NCBI GenBank assembly: GCA_025765615.1
Contig: JAIVFJ010000004.1
Location: 1 to 64,000, forward strand
Source of the DNA: Zopfochytrium polystomum
Lineage: Eukaryota > Chytridiomycota > Chytridiomycetes > Chytridiales > Chytridiaceae
DNA length: 64,000 nt
Direction: 5' to 3'
Part shown: positions 48,260 through 59,935 of the stretch, in pieces
Position numbering within the stretch: position 1 is the first letter of the stretch
How the letters are laid out: every line of letters begins with the position of its first letter
Position numbers and translations under genes: made by a program
The notes under the pieces: generated by a model
The model's database searches: none
Told to the model about the DNA's origin: nothing
The model's input: the letters and a program-made list of their open reading frames with translations, nothing else

Positions 48260-51200
48260 GAATGGTCCAGGTGTGCCGCCCCGCCCATCATGCGCGTGCG
48301 TGTGGTCGGGATGAGGACGTTGCAACCGTCGGTGTCCCTATTCGCAGCAAGCAAACCGAACCGGTTGTTTTTATTTGTGTTTTTTTCTTTTTTTTTTAGG
48401 CCCCTACGCAACGACAGCTGCGCTCGTTCCCGGAGCGCACAAAGCTGTCGAGCATCTACACGGGAAAGCTTCAGGTGGACTATGCGCGTCAGATCGGGCC
48501 GGGGGGCGCCGCCGGCGGCGGCGTCGGGGCCGTAAACGCTGGAATGTCGCCGGCGGGCCAGACCAACCCTATGGACCTCAGTCCGGAGCGCCGACGGGCG
48601 TCGCTGAAACCGAATACCGCGCCGGAGGTCAAGGTCATGTTCAGTTGAGTGAGAGTGTAGGTTGACGGTCAGGATCCAGGGTTCTGAGATTCGGTTTTAG
48701 ATGTTTTGGAATTCTTCATGTTCAGTTTCGCGCATACCGCTACGTCCAAAGCTTCCGTGAGTTCTTCCTACGATTGTCGTTTCTTGAATTCCCCTCCACC
48801 CCCCCCGGCCATCGCTCATGTTTCACATCTCATTTGCAGATGGAAGCGCGACCAACCATGGGGTCCATGAATCGACTGCCCAGTCTCGGCTTTCACGCTT
48901 CATACTTTAACCGTTCGGTGGCTGGATTGGACCAGTCCTTTTACGAGATCTTGAACCAATACCTGCACTTCTTCATCCCCGTCACGAGCGGCGCCGCCAA
49001 AGCCGACGACCCGTTAAAAAGCACTTTAAAGACTCAAAGCCCGTCTTCCCGTCGGGCGGTCATGTCGAATGCGCAGGGCGCCTTGTTTTCCTCTGTCGAA
49101 CAGACGGGCGCTTTCAAGTCGAGGTCCGGAAAGCAACAGCAGTACTCGCCCCTTCGGGCGCCGAAAATTAATCCGTCGTACAACATTCTGTCGTGAGTTG
49201 CACTGTTTGCATTTTTTTCTGCCGTGCGTGTCTTGAACAATAGCCCCCCCTCGCCCGCACCCCCGGCAGTGACATTGAATCAGTCAGCGGCGGCGCCGTC
49301 GGGATCTCCCAATTCGTTGTGGGTGTTTTGGTGGAACTGTGGCTAAACCAAAACGAAGCTACGGACGTGTCAAAGTCTGGCGAGGCGTCGAAACCCGCGG
49401 TAAGAGATTTTGGTGAAAACGCTGTAACCTTTGTATCTGATCGGTCGACGTCCTCCCAGTTTTTGAGCCCGCCTCCCGCGCTCTTGGAGTGTGTCAAACG
49501 ATTGGTGTCCCACACGAGCAAGCTGCGCCTTTACGAAGTCAACATTGAAGCGCTCCCGAACCAGACGGATCAAATGAAGATTGCCATGTGAGAAGACTAT
49601 GGTTTCGTTATCCTTTCCTTTGTCTGTTTTTCTGACGCATTTCTTTTCGCGCCCTGCAGAAATACCTACCATCTCGTGCAGCAAAGCCTGTTTTATTTTC
49701 TTCGTTCTGGTCTCCGTTTCGCGAGCGCGGAAGGAGGATTCTCCTCGGTATGGGGCCCAGCACCTTTTTGTTTTTCATTTCATTTCATGCTGAACGCTTT
49801 GTTTAGATTGTAGACATTTGGGTCCTCTACGCGTTTCCATGGAGCAATGACCCAGCTCGAAAACCCACTGACGGACGAGGACTATCCGAAGACCAGTAAG
49901 AAAAAGACAGCCTGTTACTTGTCCTGCCGTTCATTCTAATGAAAAAAAAAACAGTATCCTCTTCATCGCTCAAAACTTTTTGTTCTATTCTCGGCTGTTT
50001 CAAATTTTCGTTGAGCGCGCCGTCACGTTCGACATCTTTGCCGCGGTCAGGCCTGTGGACCTCAGTGAGTTTGATTTCGATCCCTTGGGGGGTTGTTTTT
50101 TCGTTTTTCTTTGCAAAACAAAACTGAAACCTTTCAAACCCCCCAACTTCAGCGTCAAGCGGTGGGTCCGGCGGAACGCTAAAGGCATCGCAGCCCGCGC
50201 CCAAAGCTTCTCTGGCCCAGTCTCCAGTCCACGCCAACATTGGCTCCCTGGAGAAAGTGCTCGCGTCCCTTGTCAAAACGGAGGGCCTTTTATCCGTGCT
50301 GCGGCTGTTTGACGACCTGGTGTGCTCGAACCAGGACGGCTTCTACGCCGCGTTGCGCTTTGAGGGCGGCGGCGGCGGCGGGTCTATGATGATGATGGGT
50401 GGCGGCGGCGGCGGAACGAACAGCATGCCGTCGACGCCGAGCCGAGGGAGCGTGGGCAGGCAGCGGATGCCGTCGGGCGGGTTGGCGAACGCGCCGGCGT
50501 GGTTGAACCGTTTTGGGCCCGAGAATTTGGCGGCGATATTGCGGTCCACTGTGATTGGGTATGAGGGGAAGATGGACTATCGAGCTGTGTTTAAAGGACA
50601 AGCGAACGATCCTGGGAAAGTGCTGGTGAGGGGTGTAATGCGCACTTTTTTTGCTAATTTTTTTTTTCTTGTTCCGGGGCTCACGGCTTTGCGTACTAAC
50701 TCCTCTCAATCAAGGCCAAGAGCCTGATAGGAAACATTATCAACACCATCAACCGTCTGAAAACCTACCTCCCCGTCGACCAACCGAAACCACCATCCGA
50801 AGGACCCAGGAAACCCAGGATCCGACCGCCGCCTCCATCGTCGTCCAGCCCCACTTCCCCGTGGGACGCCTCTGCCGTGTTCGCAACCGTCTGGTTCGTC
50901 CTCACGACGCTCCTCGCGGCGGTCGAATCCGCGTACGACGAGTGCTTTGGCAACCGAAAAGCGTCGGCGGCGGCGGGGGCGGGGAGCAGCGGCGGCGGCC
51001 CTGGCGGCGCGCGGGGGGACCCGCGGTCGCAGCCGGTGCAGTCGTCGATCGCGCGTCTCGAGGGACTCGTGGCGTCCGTCGCAAAGACGTTTTCGGTCGA
51101 CCAGGACGAGCTGGCGGCCATCGCGAGCGAGTGCAGCGACGGCTTGGATCTTCTCGGGCCGACGGCGGCGGCGGGCGGTGCGGCTGCTGGATTCGGGTCG

Positions 51201-52138
51201 GGCGGCGAGCTCGGGTTCGGTGGCGGCGGCGGCGGCGGCCTCTTCGCCCGTGACTTTTACGGGGGGGAGGATGGCGACGCCGTGTTGGACGAGTCCAAGG
51301 TGTTTCGGAGGGAGTGGGCGCCCGGCGTGTTGACGCCCGATTTGCACGACGAGAATAGGGCGAGGCTGACGTCGTATGGGCGGCTTCAGGTAATTTGTTG
51401 GTTTAGTGCTTGAAAAAGAAAGCTGTGTGTGTGTGTGTGTGTGTGTGTGGTGTGATTGAACTGCTTTGCGTGTGCTTGCGGCGGGCGAGCCAGCTTGGAC
51501 ATTAAAACCTCCCTCTTTTTTCTTTTTTCTTTTTCGGTTACAACAGGTGAAGCGGGGCCTCCGCATGTGCAGCGCGACCGACATTCCCGTCATCCCGACG
51601 GAGCGCAGCGCAAACATGGTTATGAGCTACGAGATTGCGTGGATTGTGCGGCTGACGGCGTGGGTGGCGGCTGCGTTTGATGCAAAGGTTTGTTGCTGTT
51701 TGGGAGGCCACACCTCTGTTTTTTTTTTGTTTGTTTTTTTTTCCCAACCTCCGCCGTCGAGAGTCTCATTACACAACACCCGCTCAATTGCATTTTACAA
51801 AAAAAAAACACACACATGTTTCCCTTTCTTTTCCGTCGAAAACTCACCAACAGTACGCCGACCTGCGGCAACGGTACCCGCGCCTCCCCGCGCGCGTCGG
51901 GCTGCACTGGCTCCGCCTGCTGGCCGCGAAACAGAACCTGGCGTTCTTTTGCGTGTTTTTCGCGTGCGTGTATTTGTTTTACTCGACGCTCGTGTTTTTG
52001 TTTTTTTCGTCGTCGTCGTCGGCGTCGGGGGCGGCGGCTGGGGCGGCTCGGGGCCCGCCGCCGCAGCACGCGCCGAGGATGCCGCCGGGGATGGTGGGGC
52101 AGGCGGTGCGGCAGCATGTGCGAGCGCGGGGCAAGTGA
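47689..52138 (+). CDS. SMPD4-like protein (neutral sphingomyelinase 3 family)
   Basis: In animals SMPD4 is a membrane protein of the ER and nuclear envelope with reported sphingomyelinase activity. Exons: 47689-47864, 48062-48206, 48400-48643, 48701-48756, 48840-49192, 49270-49399, 49460-49587, 49660-49747, 49807-49895, 49954-50064, 50153-50625, 50715-51389, 51547-51687, 51854-52138. Matches to the animal protein in order: FRRQLDDRDA, LEFFMFSFAH, LDQSFYEILNQYLHFFIPV, FVVGVLVELWLN, LVQQSLFYFLRSGLRF, IVDIWVLYAFPW, FLFYSRLFQIFVERAV, YEGKMDYRAVFKG, LTSYGRLQVKRGLRM and MSYEIAWIVRLTAWV. It ends with a C-terminal membrane anchor (FFCVFFACVYLFYSTLVFLFF). Gly-rich inserts occur near 50366-50420 and 51160-51240. 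A +1 change is needed near the T6 run at 49976-49981. No catalytic motif is asserted. Confidence 0.8.
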
Positions 52139-52500
52139 AGTTGGGTTGGGCTTTGGTTGTTGCTCAAAGAAAAGAAAATGGTTTGCATCGAACACGGAAA
52201 AAAAAAAAAAAAAAAAAAAAAGGAAGCAAATGCAAGCAATTGAAGGATGTCAATCCAAGGATGATGAGCCCTTATAAATTGCAGCCCTGGACGTCATCCC
52301 CCTGTCCGCCCAAAAATGTACTGTATGCCATCTCAAAGAAGTTCGATTTGCCACACTACTCGAACACGCAACATAACCCAAGATGGCCAGAGAAGCTGTC
52401 AAGCCCATAGAATCGATCCGAAATCAATGCGTAACGTTTTTTTATTTCCCTGTCTTTGGCGATGAATAGCTTTGCGGTCTGCTGAAATCTGCTGGCAGCC
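52139..52500. other. 3' region of the SMPD4-like gene and junction with repeats
   Basis: Contains a poly-A run at 52198-52221 and then unique-looking DNA before the copia fragment. No gene is seen. Confidence 0.4.
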
Positions 52501-52504
52501 ATAG

Positions 52505-52825
52505 TAGATTTGATGGAAAAGACCCAACTGCTGGGATGCTATTCACTCAAGATTCTGTCTTCCTTCTTGACCTTACCACACTTGCATCTCAACACAGCAT
52601 CATCAAGATTGGCAAACAACTCGATGGCCTCTACCACCTCATCCCAGTCCAGAACCCAGCTGTTCGGAGGACAATTTCAGTTGAGCCCATTGCCGGTAAA
52701 TCGCCAGCAACTGCATGCGACCTCTGGCACTGACGTTTTGGTGACATCCACTGAGAGCAAGTACTCAACACTCTGGAGTCTGGTGATATCAGCGGTGCTC
52801 CTGCTCCACCACCAACAGCACACAT
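52505..52825 (+). mobile_element. Copia fragment (GAG-pre-integrase region)
   Basis: Nearly identical in order and wording to 57195-57500 of the larger element, including DPTAGMLFTQDSVFLLDL, LASQH and the His-rich PVNRQQLHATSG part. It breaks off at the hairpin repeat at 52826. Frame breaks make it non-functional. Confidence 0.7.
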
Positions 52826-53345
52826 TGTGAGGGCGACAGGCTGTTGAGCCTGTGACCTCAAATAAAAAGGGTGTACCCTGCTTTTTTAACTGATAACTTG
52901 CGAGGATTATCAATTGGACTCAACCAAACAAACACTTCATGAAAGTTACATAACACGTTCAGACCCTGTTTCTTATATATTTTCATGGGTTATTATTGTC
53001 CCCGCATGCTGAACCGCTGAGATTTGGACTGTCTCTTAGTCGCGACCATGTTCATTTTATTATTGTTACGCACTAAGTCACAGGCTGAATGGTTCAGGAT
53101 GCTCCGAACTACTTGCAAGAGGCCCTCTAGCTCAGTGGTGTAGAGCGCTCCCTTCAACGGAAGAGATGCTAAGTTTGAGATCTGCTGGCTGTTATTTGAG
53201 CAAACGATGCAGAAATGCTAAATGACCGGCCTTTCCCTCCTCACCTTTGGAAATGGATTAGGATGATGTGTTTCAGTGGGAAGAAGGGCAGAGTCCAGGT
53301 GTACACAGAGCTGCTCCATAAGGCCATTTTTGTGATTCATTATTG
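52826..53345 (+). mobile_element. Fragment of the hairpin-headed repeat, inserted in old copia DNA
   Basis: Begins with a clean hairpin (52828-52860: ACAGGCT, loop GTTG, AGCCTGT, flanked by TGAGG and CCTCA) and AAATAAAA. It then has a TTATTATT zone and a tRNA-like segment at 53121-53186 (CTCTAGCTCAGTGGTGTAGAGCG and TAAGTTTGAGAT). It ends in the sequence shared with the 62.5 kb copy (GTCCAGGTGTACACAGAGCTGCT). It lacks the long pyrimidine-rich tail. Confidence 0.65.
53121..53186 (+). repeat. tRNA-like segment of the hairpin repeat fragment
   Basis: CTCTAGCTCAGTGGTGTAGAGCG resembles a tRNA D-arm with A box, followed by an anticodon-arm-like CCC TTCAAC GG(A) and a B-box-like AAGTTTGAGAT. It is diverged from the copies at 4529 and 6348. 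Confidence 0.5.
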
Positions 53346-53559
53346 AAACCAAAAAGAAGACCTCTATTGTGTGAAGTTCCCAGTCTCTGCAGACTTTAAA
53401 AAGCCATTTTTCAGGTAGTCTTTGCAGACTTAGAACAGCCCTTTCACGTTCTTCAAGCTCTCTTCCTTTGCTCAAGTTACCCAACAACTCAAGGCTCTTT
53501 GATCCAACTCTTTCTCTGCAACATCTGTCGAACCTTGCACCAGACAAGCAAAACCCTCT

Positions 53560-54143
53560 TGTGCAAAATCCAATCCACACTGCCACCTGCTTTGTTACCT
53601 CCAAGGCACCTGGGTCTACAGATTATTCTACAGACGAAGCCACGCTATGGCTCTTCACAAATTACACCCCTGAACCTGCTTCATACGGTGATGAAACCTA
53701 AGTGGGCAAACCTGAAGGCTGCACCTCACAGTGGATATGTCGTCTTCTCATGGGCACTGCCAACTCTTGGGTCTCATGTAAACAACATCATGTATCGCTG
53801 GCCTCCATGGAAGCAGAATACTACTCACTTTCTGAAACCTTCCAAGAGCATAATGGCTCCTAGCCATATTATCAGAGACTCCAAGTATCAAGTGGAACGG
53901 AAACCTGGTGTTAACAGTTTTCCTCCTCCTCTCCTCAAGCAGATAATATAGGAGAGGTTTTTACCCTGTGACAGTCACACTTGCCAGCAACTATTATAGT
54001 GTGTATATCATCATCATGCATCAATTATTTATGACAGAGTTTTTCTCTTTCTCTTCAAGTTGGGGAGAAGGACCACCCACAAACTGACATCTCCACTTCA
54101 TTCACTCCTTCCACTCACTCACTCAGAGTAGACTGTTTACATC
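53560..54143 (+). mobile_element. Copia fragment: RNase H end plus partial LTR
   Basis: 53570-53870 matches the RNase H part of the larger element at 58850-59140. An internal deletion fuses it directly to LTR-like sequence from about 53878 to 54143, ending CTGTTTACA. The LTR part matches 54870-55128 and 59670-59935. This is an older, rearranged insertion. Confidence 0.65.
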
Positions 54144-54720
54144 CACCACACATGTGGTCTTTTAAGGAGGCACACAACTATTCAGCGCCGTGAAAAGGAG
54201 ATATGAGGGACGCAACTAGTCAAACAGGGGCTACCCAAGGGAGTCTTATTGATTGTTTTGAGTTGAGAGTTATTAATGAAGAAAAGAAGGGGGAGAAGGG
54301 GCAGTATTCATAGGGACCAGAGAAAGAAAGAAGGAGGAAGGAAAAAAGAAAAAGGCAAAAGATAGTTAAAGGAGAAAATGAAAGAAAGAATAATTTGAAA
54401 AAATGAATCACTTTTCCGCCACACCCCCCTCCACCCAGTGCCTCTCCTGCCTCAAATTTGCGATGTGCTGAATTTGAAGGCTGGGAGGCCACATCAGTGC
54501 AGGGACAGGGGCTTGAAAGGTGGAAAAAAGGGAAAATGAGAGAAAATGAGTAAAGGTAAGAAGAAATAAGGAGAAATAAAGGGTGTGCCCTTTGTGCTTA
54601 GACCCATTCAGCACAAGGAACGCAGGATGCTCTTTTTGATGTGGAGCATCAGCACTGAGTTACTTTTATAAGTGAGAGTAAATATTCAAAAAAAAAAAAT
54701 AGTGTAGCTGTTTGTGATTG
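54144..54720. other. Purine-rich spacer upstream of the copia element
   Basis: AG-rich DNA (GAAAGAAAGAAGGAGG-type) with an A-run near 54690. A minus-strand frame at 54220-54492 is a translation of this bias. No gene is seen. Confidence 0.4.
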
Positions 54721-55128
54721 TGTTGCATGGAACTGACTGGTTAGCAGCAAGAGGCACGACCTGAACCTATTGTGGTTGTCAGTTATTGTTCTCACAATGC
54801 CCATGGGAGAGCGAGCCACTGGCAATGCAGACCTGGGCGCTGACTTGCGCTGATGACAAATACTCCGAGTATTAAGTGAAACAGAAACCTGGTGTCAACA
54901 GTTTTCCTCCTCCTCTGCTCAAGCAGATAATATAGGAGAGGTTTTTACCCTGTGTCGGTCACGCTTGTCTTGCAACTATTACAGTGTGCATATCTCATTA
55001 TGTATCAATAGTTCATAATAGAGTTTTTTCTCTTTCTCTCCAATTTGGGGAGAAGGACCACCCACAAACACACATCTCCACTTCATTCACTCCTTCCACT
55101 CACTCACTCAAAGTAGGCTGTTTACACA
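54721..55128 (+). repeat. 5' LTR of the copia element
   Basis: 408 bp. It begins TGTTGCATGGAACTGACTGG and ends CTGTTTACACA. It shares with the 3' LTR the GTTAGCAGCAAGAGGCAC block, CTCAAGCAGATAATATAGG and TCACTCCTTCCACTCACTCA, with scattered substitutions indicating an old insertion. Confidence 0.85.
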
Positions 55129-55691
55129 ACAGCGTGCCAGCTATCTGGCTGCATCAACCACAGATTCTAGCTCAGAACAACACACTCACAACAAACAGAA
55201 TCAGCATAGCTCAACTTTAGAAACCATTTCGTTTGGGAGGCCCAAAATTTTTGACGTCCTCTCCTGGCCTACTCTGTCATTCAATCCAGGCGTGCTATAG
55301 TGCATTTGAAAGCCCTGAATCTCCTCTTTCCAACAAGCTATCACAGAACTCTCTACGTTGTCTCTACGGAATTTCGATTGATTGCTGAAGTCAAAAATGC
55401 TTCGTCAACTCATTGTTGCAACAGGGAGAAGCGATCAGAGGACGTCCTTACACACCTGTATTTGCCTGCTTCTGCTTTTTTGATTGATACCTAAAACACT
55501 GCACTACAATGCCTACAGTATGAGCTACAAGAGATTTGATAAGGGGGTCCAAAAAGTCGATACCACTACCTCCAACCACAATTTTGTCCTTTCTTGTGTG
55601 ACAAGTCACCCCAGCTGGACACCAAATTGCTCCAAGTTCTCTCTATTCCGTTCTCCCACACTCCCCAAGGGAAAACACCACCAAAACTGTT

Positions 55692-56900
55692 GTGGCTGTG
55701 GAAGCAACTGTCAAGTACCGGATTCAGCATCACATCATGACTTCATCAGAGCTCATGAATGCCATGCTGAAGATGCATGCCACCTTCATCAAGGAGAATG
55801 AAACAGCTCAGTCAGCTTTGATGATCAGACTTCCAGAGACCTCGCACTTGTTTGAGCTCTGCTGCAACATTCACCGCTAACGAGACTGTGTGGCTGCCAT
55901 TCGCCAAACATTCAACAATGCCCGCCCATCCAGCTCAATTGATGATTTTGAAAACAGATGGTCAGGGCTGCAGCTACACACAGACACTCAAAGTCCCTTG
56001 TGTTACCAAGATCTGAATTCTCATGTGTGCGATATTGAGCAACTTCAGCGACTATTCATCCAAGGTCATGGCCAGAACAGACTTGATGAGTTTGTATGCA
56101 AACTGCAGAGCAAACTGTGCACAGACCTTGCATGCAGCTCAGCTCACAGTCGTTTTGAACCATTTGTGGCAGCACTTCGAAACAATGTCGCCTGCTTCAA
56201 CAATCTACAGAATATCATGGATGAGCTTACTGCTGTCTTGACTGCCCTTGAGATGGATGAAGAGGAAGACCGCAGCAACCGCCACAACAACTGCAACTGG
56301 CATCAAGTGGGCAACAACCACTGTGACAACCATGACGACCACGATGATAGACGCCACCAAAGTGACCATAACCAAGGAGGTCAAAATAACCTTGAGCGAG
56401 GAGAACGAAACAATCGCCAAGGAAGCAACTACAGGAACAATGACAACAGGGGTTGCAACATCCATGACAACCACAACCACTCTTGCTCCCCTCGGCGTGG
56501 GCATAGGCCAAGCTACTGGTGTGGTTACCACAAGGCATACGTTCACCACATGGAAAGGGACTGTCGTGAGCACCGCAAGCCAGGAGTCACCCATAGGTGG
56601 GAGCCAAAGGTTACCTCAATCCATTGACGACTTGGAAGAGTTGAATGCACTGGGTGCAAGTTCTGTGCAGAGATTCCAAGCTTGGCCACTAACGCACACA
56701 CGCACAAGTCTGAGCACTGCCTGCACATGTGCCAAGCCAATGCCATCTCAGCCAAGCTCCAAGCGCAGCACTTCACACCAGCTCAACCAAACCATGCTTC
56801 AGCCTCAGCAACTGTGGCTCTACGGCAAGCAAACTCTTGTTCCTTTCTCTGGATTCCATGTACGGGAGAGCCCTCTGTTTCTTCTACTTCTCCAATAAAC
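55692..56900 (+). pseudogene. copia gag region with CHHC-type zinc knuckle
   Basis: The main frame runs 55692-56627, interrupted by a stop near 55878. It contains a gag-like helical part (FENRWSGLQLHTD, RLFIQGHGQNRLDEFVCKLQ, MDELTAVLTALEMDEEEDR), an Asn/His/Asp/Arg-rich linker and a knuckle with spacing C-x2-H-x4-H-x5-C (WCGYHKAYVHHMERDC). This knuckle differs from the usual CCHC. Downstream (56640-57000) are frame-shifted remnants reaching the protease region, where the expected D-S/T-G motif is disrupted. Confidence 0.6.
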
Positions 56901-56999
56901 AGCCCCTCTCACTTCTACTTCTTTGTGAACACTGCAACAGTGAGCGTGTCACACACAGGCTTAGCCTCTTCTGTACATGATTGATTTGGAGCTGTACCC

Positions 57000-59380
57000 A
57001 CAATGATCAATGGGAGCAATTCACTGAGTACCAACAATTTGAAACTGAACACCATGCCCGCCTAGCAGATGACCATGAATGCCACATCAAAGGAATTGGA
57101 TCTGTCACTCTCACTTTTCCTGGTTTTGACGTGGTGCTCTGTAATGTGCTTCATGTCCCATCACTCAAGGAACCGCTCCTCTGTGTTGCATGTCCTCCAA
57201 GACCCAACTGCTGGGATGCTATTCACTCAAGATTCTGTCTTTCTTCTTGATTTTGCTACACTCGCATCTCAACACGGCATCAAGATTGGCAAATGACGTT
57301 ATGGCTTTTACTATCTCATCCCAGTCCAGCACCCAGCTGCGCAGAGGAAAATTTCAGTTGAGCCCATTGCCTACGCATCACCAGCAACTGCATGCAACCT
57401 TTGGCACCAACATTTTGGCCACATCAACTGAGAGCAAGTACACGACACTCTCAAGTCTGGTGATGTCGACGGTGCTCCTGCTCCACCACAAACAATACAC
57501 GAGCCTTGCCTCATCTGTGATATGGCAAAGATGCGCCAGCAACACCTCATGGCCACACCTTGTTTGCTGTGTACCGACCAAACTGCAAAGATCAGTACAT
57601 GTTCTCTTGATGGTTCCAACTACTTTGAAGTTATTGTCGACTACGCCACAGGCTATACTTTGGTCAACACTGTCGCTCGCACAGCAGGCGTCACTCAAAG
57701 GATAATTGATTGCATTGATTTTGAAGAGCAACTCTTCCCCACTCGTCGAACTCTATTTGGACAGGCAGACAACCTTGGTCTTAACACTCAGCAATTTGAG
57801 GCCTACTGTATCAACCACCAACCTCCCATCGTCTTTCAGCCTTCTGTCCCTTATGTAAAGGAGGGTGATGGTGTTGCAGAAAATGCCATCAAGGTCATCA
57901 CCCACATTGCTTCCTGTCTCCTGATTGAAGCTCAGCTTCCGCGGTTCTTCTGGTCCTATGCAATACGCCATGCTTCATTCCTAACGCAATTGTGTGCAAT
58001 ACACTTGCACTGTCGAATTGAAAGCCTGTCTTGTCTCATGTGGAAACACCCAATGCAAAGGCATTGACTACACAGACACATTTTCTCCTTTCACCTGGAT
58101 CCAGGCCATCGGACTGTTCATTGCAATCAGCCTTGTTTTTGACCTCGAGTACCACAGCATGGATGTCAACGCAGCCTACCTGTATGCTTTCCTCAAAGAA
58201 GTCATCTCCATGCATCCACCAAAAGGCCACAAGCGATTCACTCCAGATGGAAACAAACTCTTCTGCAAACTCCTAAAGAGCCTCTATGGAATTCATCAAT
58301 CTGGACGCAACTGGTTTCTGACCCTTTGCAAGTTCATTGTCAAGAACCTTGGCTTCAATCAATCTCTTGCCAAGCCCTGCCTCTTCTTTTGAGTGGACCC
58401 TCAGCAGCAAACATTTTAAATCATCTTTGTCTTTGTCGACGACATTAATGTCATGGCCAACACCCCAGGTCTCATCACCAAAATTGAGGATGCTTTTTGC
58501 GCTGAGTACAGCATGTCTCTCAAGCCATTGCCAGCCAAGTGATTCGCATCCACCTCAAGTGCAACGCCGAAGGCTTCTGGATCGGTCTAGACAAATACAC
58601 CAGGACAATTCTCACTGAAGAGAAAAAATGTGGGACAACCTGGACATTGCATCAACTCCAATGTCTATCACATTTATGCACAATGAAACATCAATCAAAC
58701 TCAGCGAGAGCAACTCAAGCTGGTATCGATCCACACTCATGAAAATTCAATGCCTAGCGACACAAACTTGACCAGATATCGCATTGCAACAAATGTGCTC
58801 TCCCAGTTCCAACTGAAGCCACGTCAGTGCCATTGCAATGCACTCCACCGCCTGCTTTGTTTCCTCCGAGGCACCTGGAACTCCAGATTATTCTACACAC
58901 AAAGCCACAAGCCACTATGGCTCTTCACAAACAACACCCTTGAATCAGCTGCATCACCGATGCATCCTATGGGGGCAAACGTGGAGACTGCACATCGCAC
59001 ACTGGATATGTCTTTTTCCTCATGGGTGCTGCTGTCTCTTGGGTCTTATGCAAACAACATCAAGTATCGCTATCCTCCACAGAAGCAGAATACCACTCAC
59101 TTTCTGAAGCCTTCGAAGAAGCACAATCGCTCTTAGCCATATTATCAGAGTTGCAACTCCCCATACAGCAGCCACTTCCAATCCTCGAGGACAATCAATC
59201 TGCAATTGCACTAGTGCTCAACCATCCCACACATGCTTGCACAAAACACATTGACACACATGCTCATTTCCTTCCAACAAGGCATAGCCACTGGAGAGAT
59301 CACTGTACGCTTCGCACCAACTAGCGACCAGATTGCAGACATTCTCACAAAACCACTCTCGACATCTCAGCACCAGTGAC
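57000..59380 (+). pseudogene. copia pol region: integrase, reverse transcriptase, RNase H remnants
   Basis: In order: a protease/GAG-pre-integrase part (LADDHECHIKGIGSVTL; LHVPSLKEPLL); integrase pieces from about 57400 (HFGHINWEQVHDTL, FEVIVDYATGYT, PSVPYVKEGDGVAENAIK). Reverse transcriptase follows at 58020-58530 (SMDVNAAYLYAFLKEVI, KLLKSLYGIHQSGRNW, and VDDI at 58436-58447). RNase H is at 58840-59330 (VSLSSTEAEYHSLSEA, ILEDNQSAIAL, THACTKHIDTHAHF). Each domain is split across frames with internal stops. Confidence 0.8.
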
Positions 59381-59521
59381 TGACTTCACTACTTGGCCTC
59401 CAACCCCACTCCAACCTTTCGAACACCCTTTTGATCGAAGCCTCAGATGCTTACGCACGCTTTGCATAACAGGTGCTACACCCATGGCCATTGTGCGGGG
59501 GGGGGGGGGGGGGGGGGGGGG

Positions 59522-59935
59522 TGTTAGGCAGAACTGACTGGTTAGCAGCAAGAGGCACAAGACAGACCCGAACCTATTGTGACTGTCAGTTATTGTTCTC
59601 ACAATGCCCATGGCAGAGCAAGCCACCACCAATGCAGACCCAGGCGCTGGCTTGCGCTGTTGACAAATACTCCGAGTATTAAGTGGAATGGAAATCCGCT
59701 GTTAACAGTTTTCCTCCTCCTCTGCTCAAGCAGATAATATAGGAGAGTTTTTTACCCTGTCCCAGTCACACTTGCCTAGCAACTATTACATCATGCATAT
59801 CATCATTATGTATCAATTATTCATAACAGAGTTTTTCTATTTCTCTCCAAGTTGGGGAGAAGAACCACCCACAAACACACATCTCCACTTCATTCACTCC
59901 TTCCACTCACTCACTCAGAGTGGACTGTTTGCACA
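59522..59935 (+). repeat. 3' LTR of the copia element
   Basis: 414 bp. It begins TGTTAGGCAGAACTGACTGG and ends CTGTTTGCACA. It is preceded directly by the G-run polypurine tract (about 59496-59521). Confidence 0.85.

Larger units (their letters stand above)
54721..59935 (+). mobile_element. Ty1/copia-type LTR retrotransposon, degenerate
   Basis: Two direct LTRs (54721-55128 and 59522-59935) starting TGTT and ending ACA bound an internal region with gag, then pol in the copia order integrase, reverse transcriptase, RNase H. A polypurine tract, here a run of about 26 G, sits immediately before the 3' LTR. Many stops and frame changes show it cannot encode a working polyprotein. The five bases flanking the two ends do not match, so no target-site duplication is evident. 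Confidence 0.85.

Noticed and set aside
49807..50064. Reading the SMPD4-like exon pair without any frame change
   Set aside because: Both unshifted options lose either the ILFIAQN part or the FLFYSRLF part, which together align with the animal protein.
54220..54492. Minus-strand hydrophobic frame upstream of the copia element
   Set aside because: It is the translation of a purine-rich strand read in complement (Phe/Leu/Ser runs), with no homologous partner.
56205..56594. Minus-strand Val/Ile/Ala-rich frame that looks like a membrane protein
   Set aside because: It is the complement of the Asn/His/Asp-rich copia gag linker.
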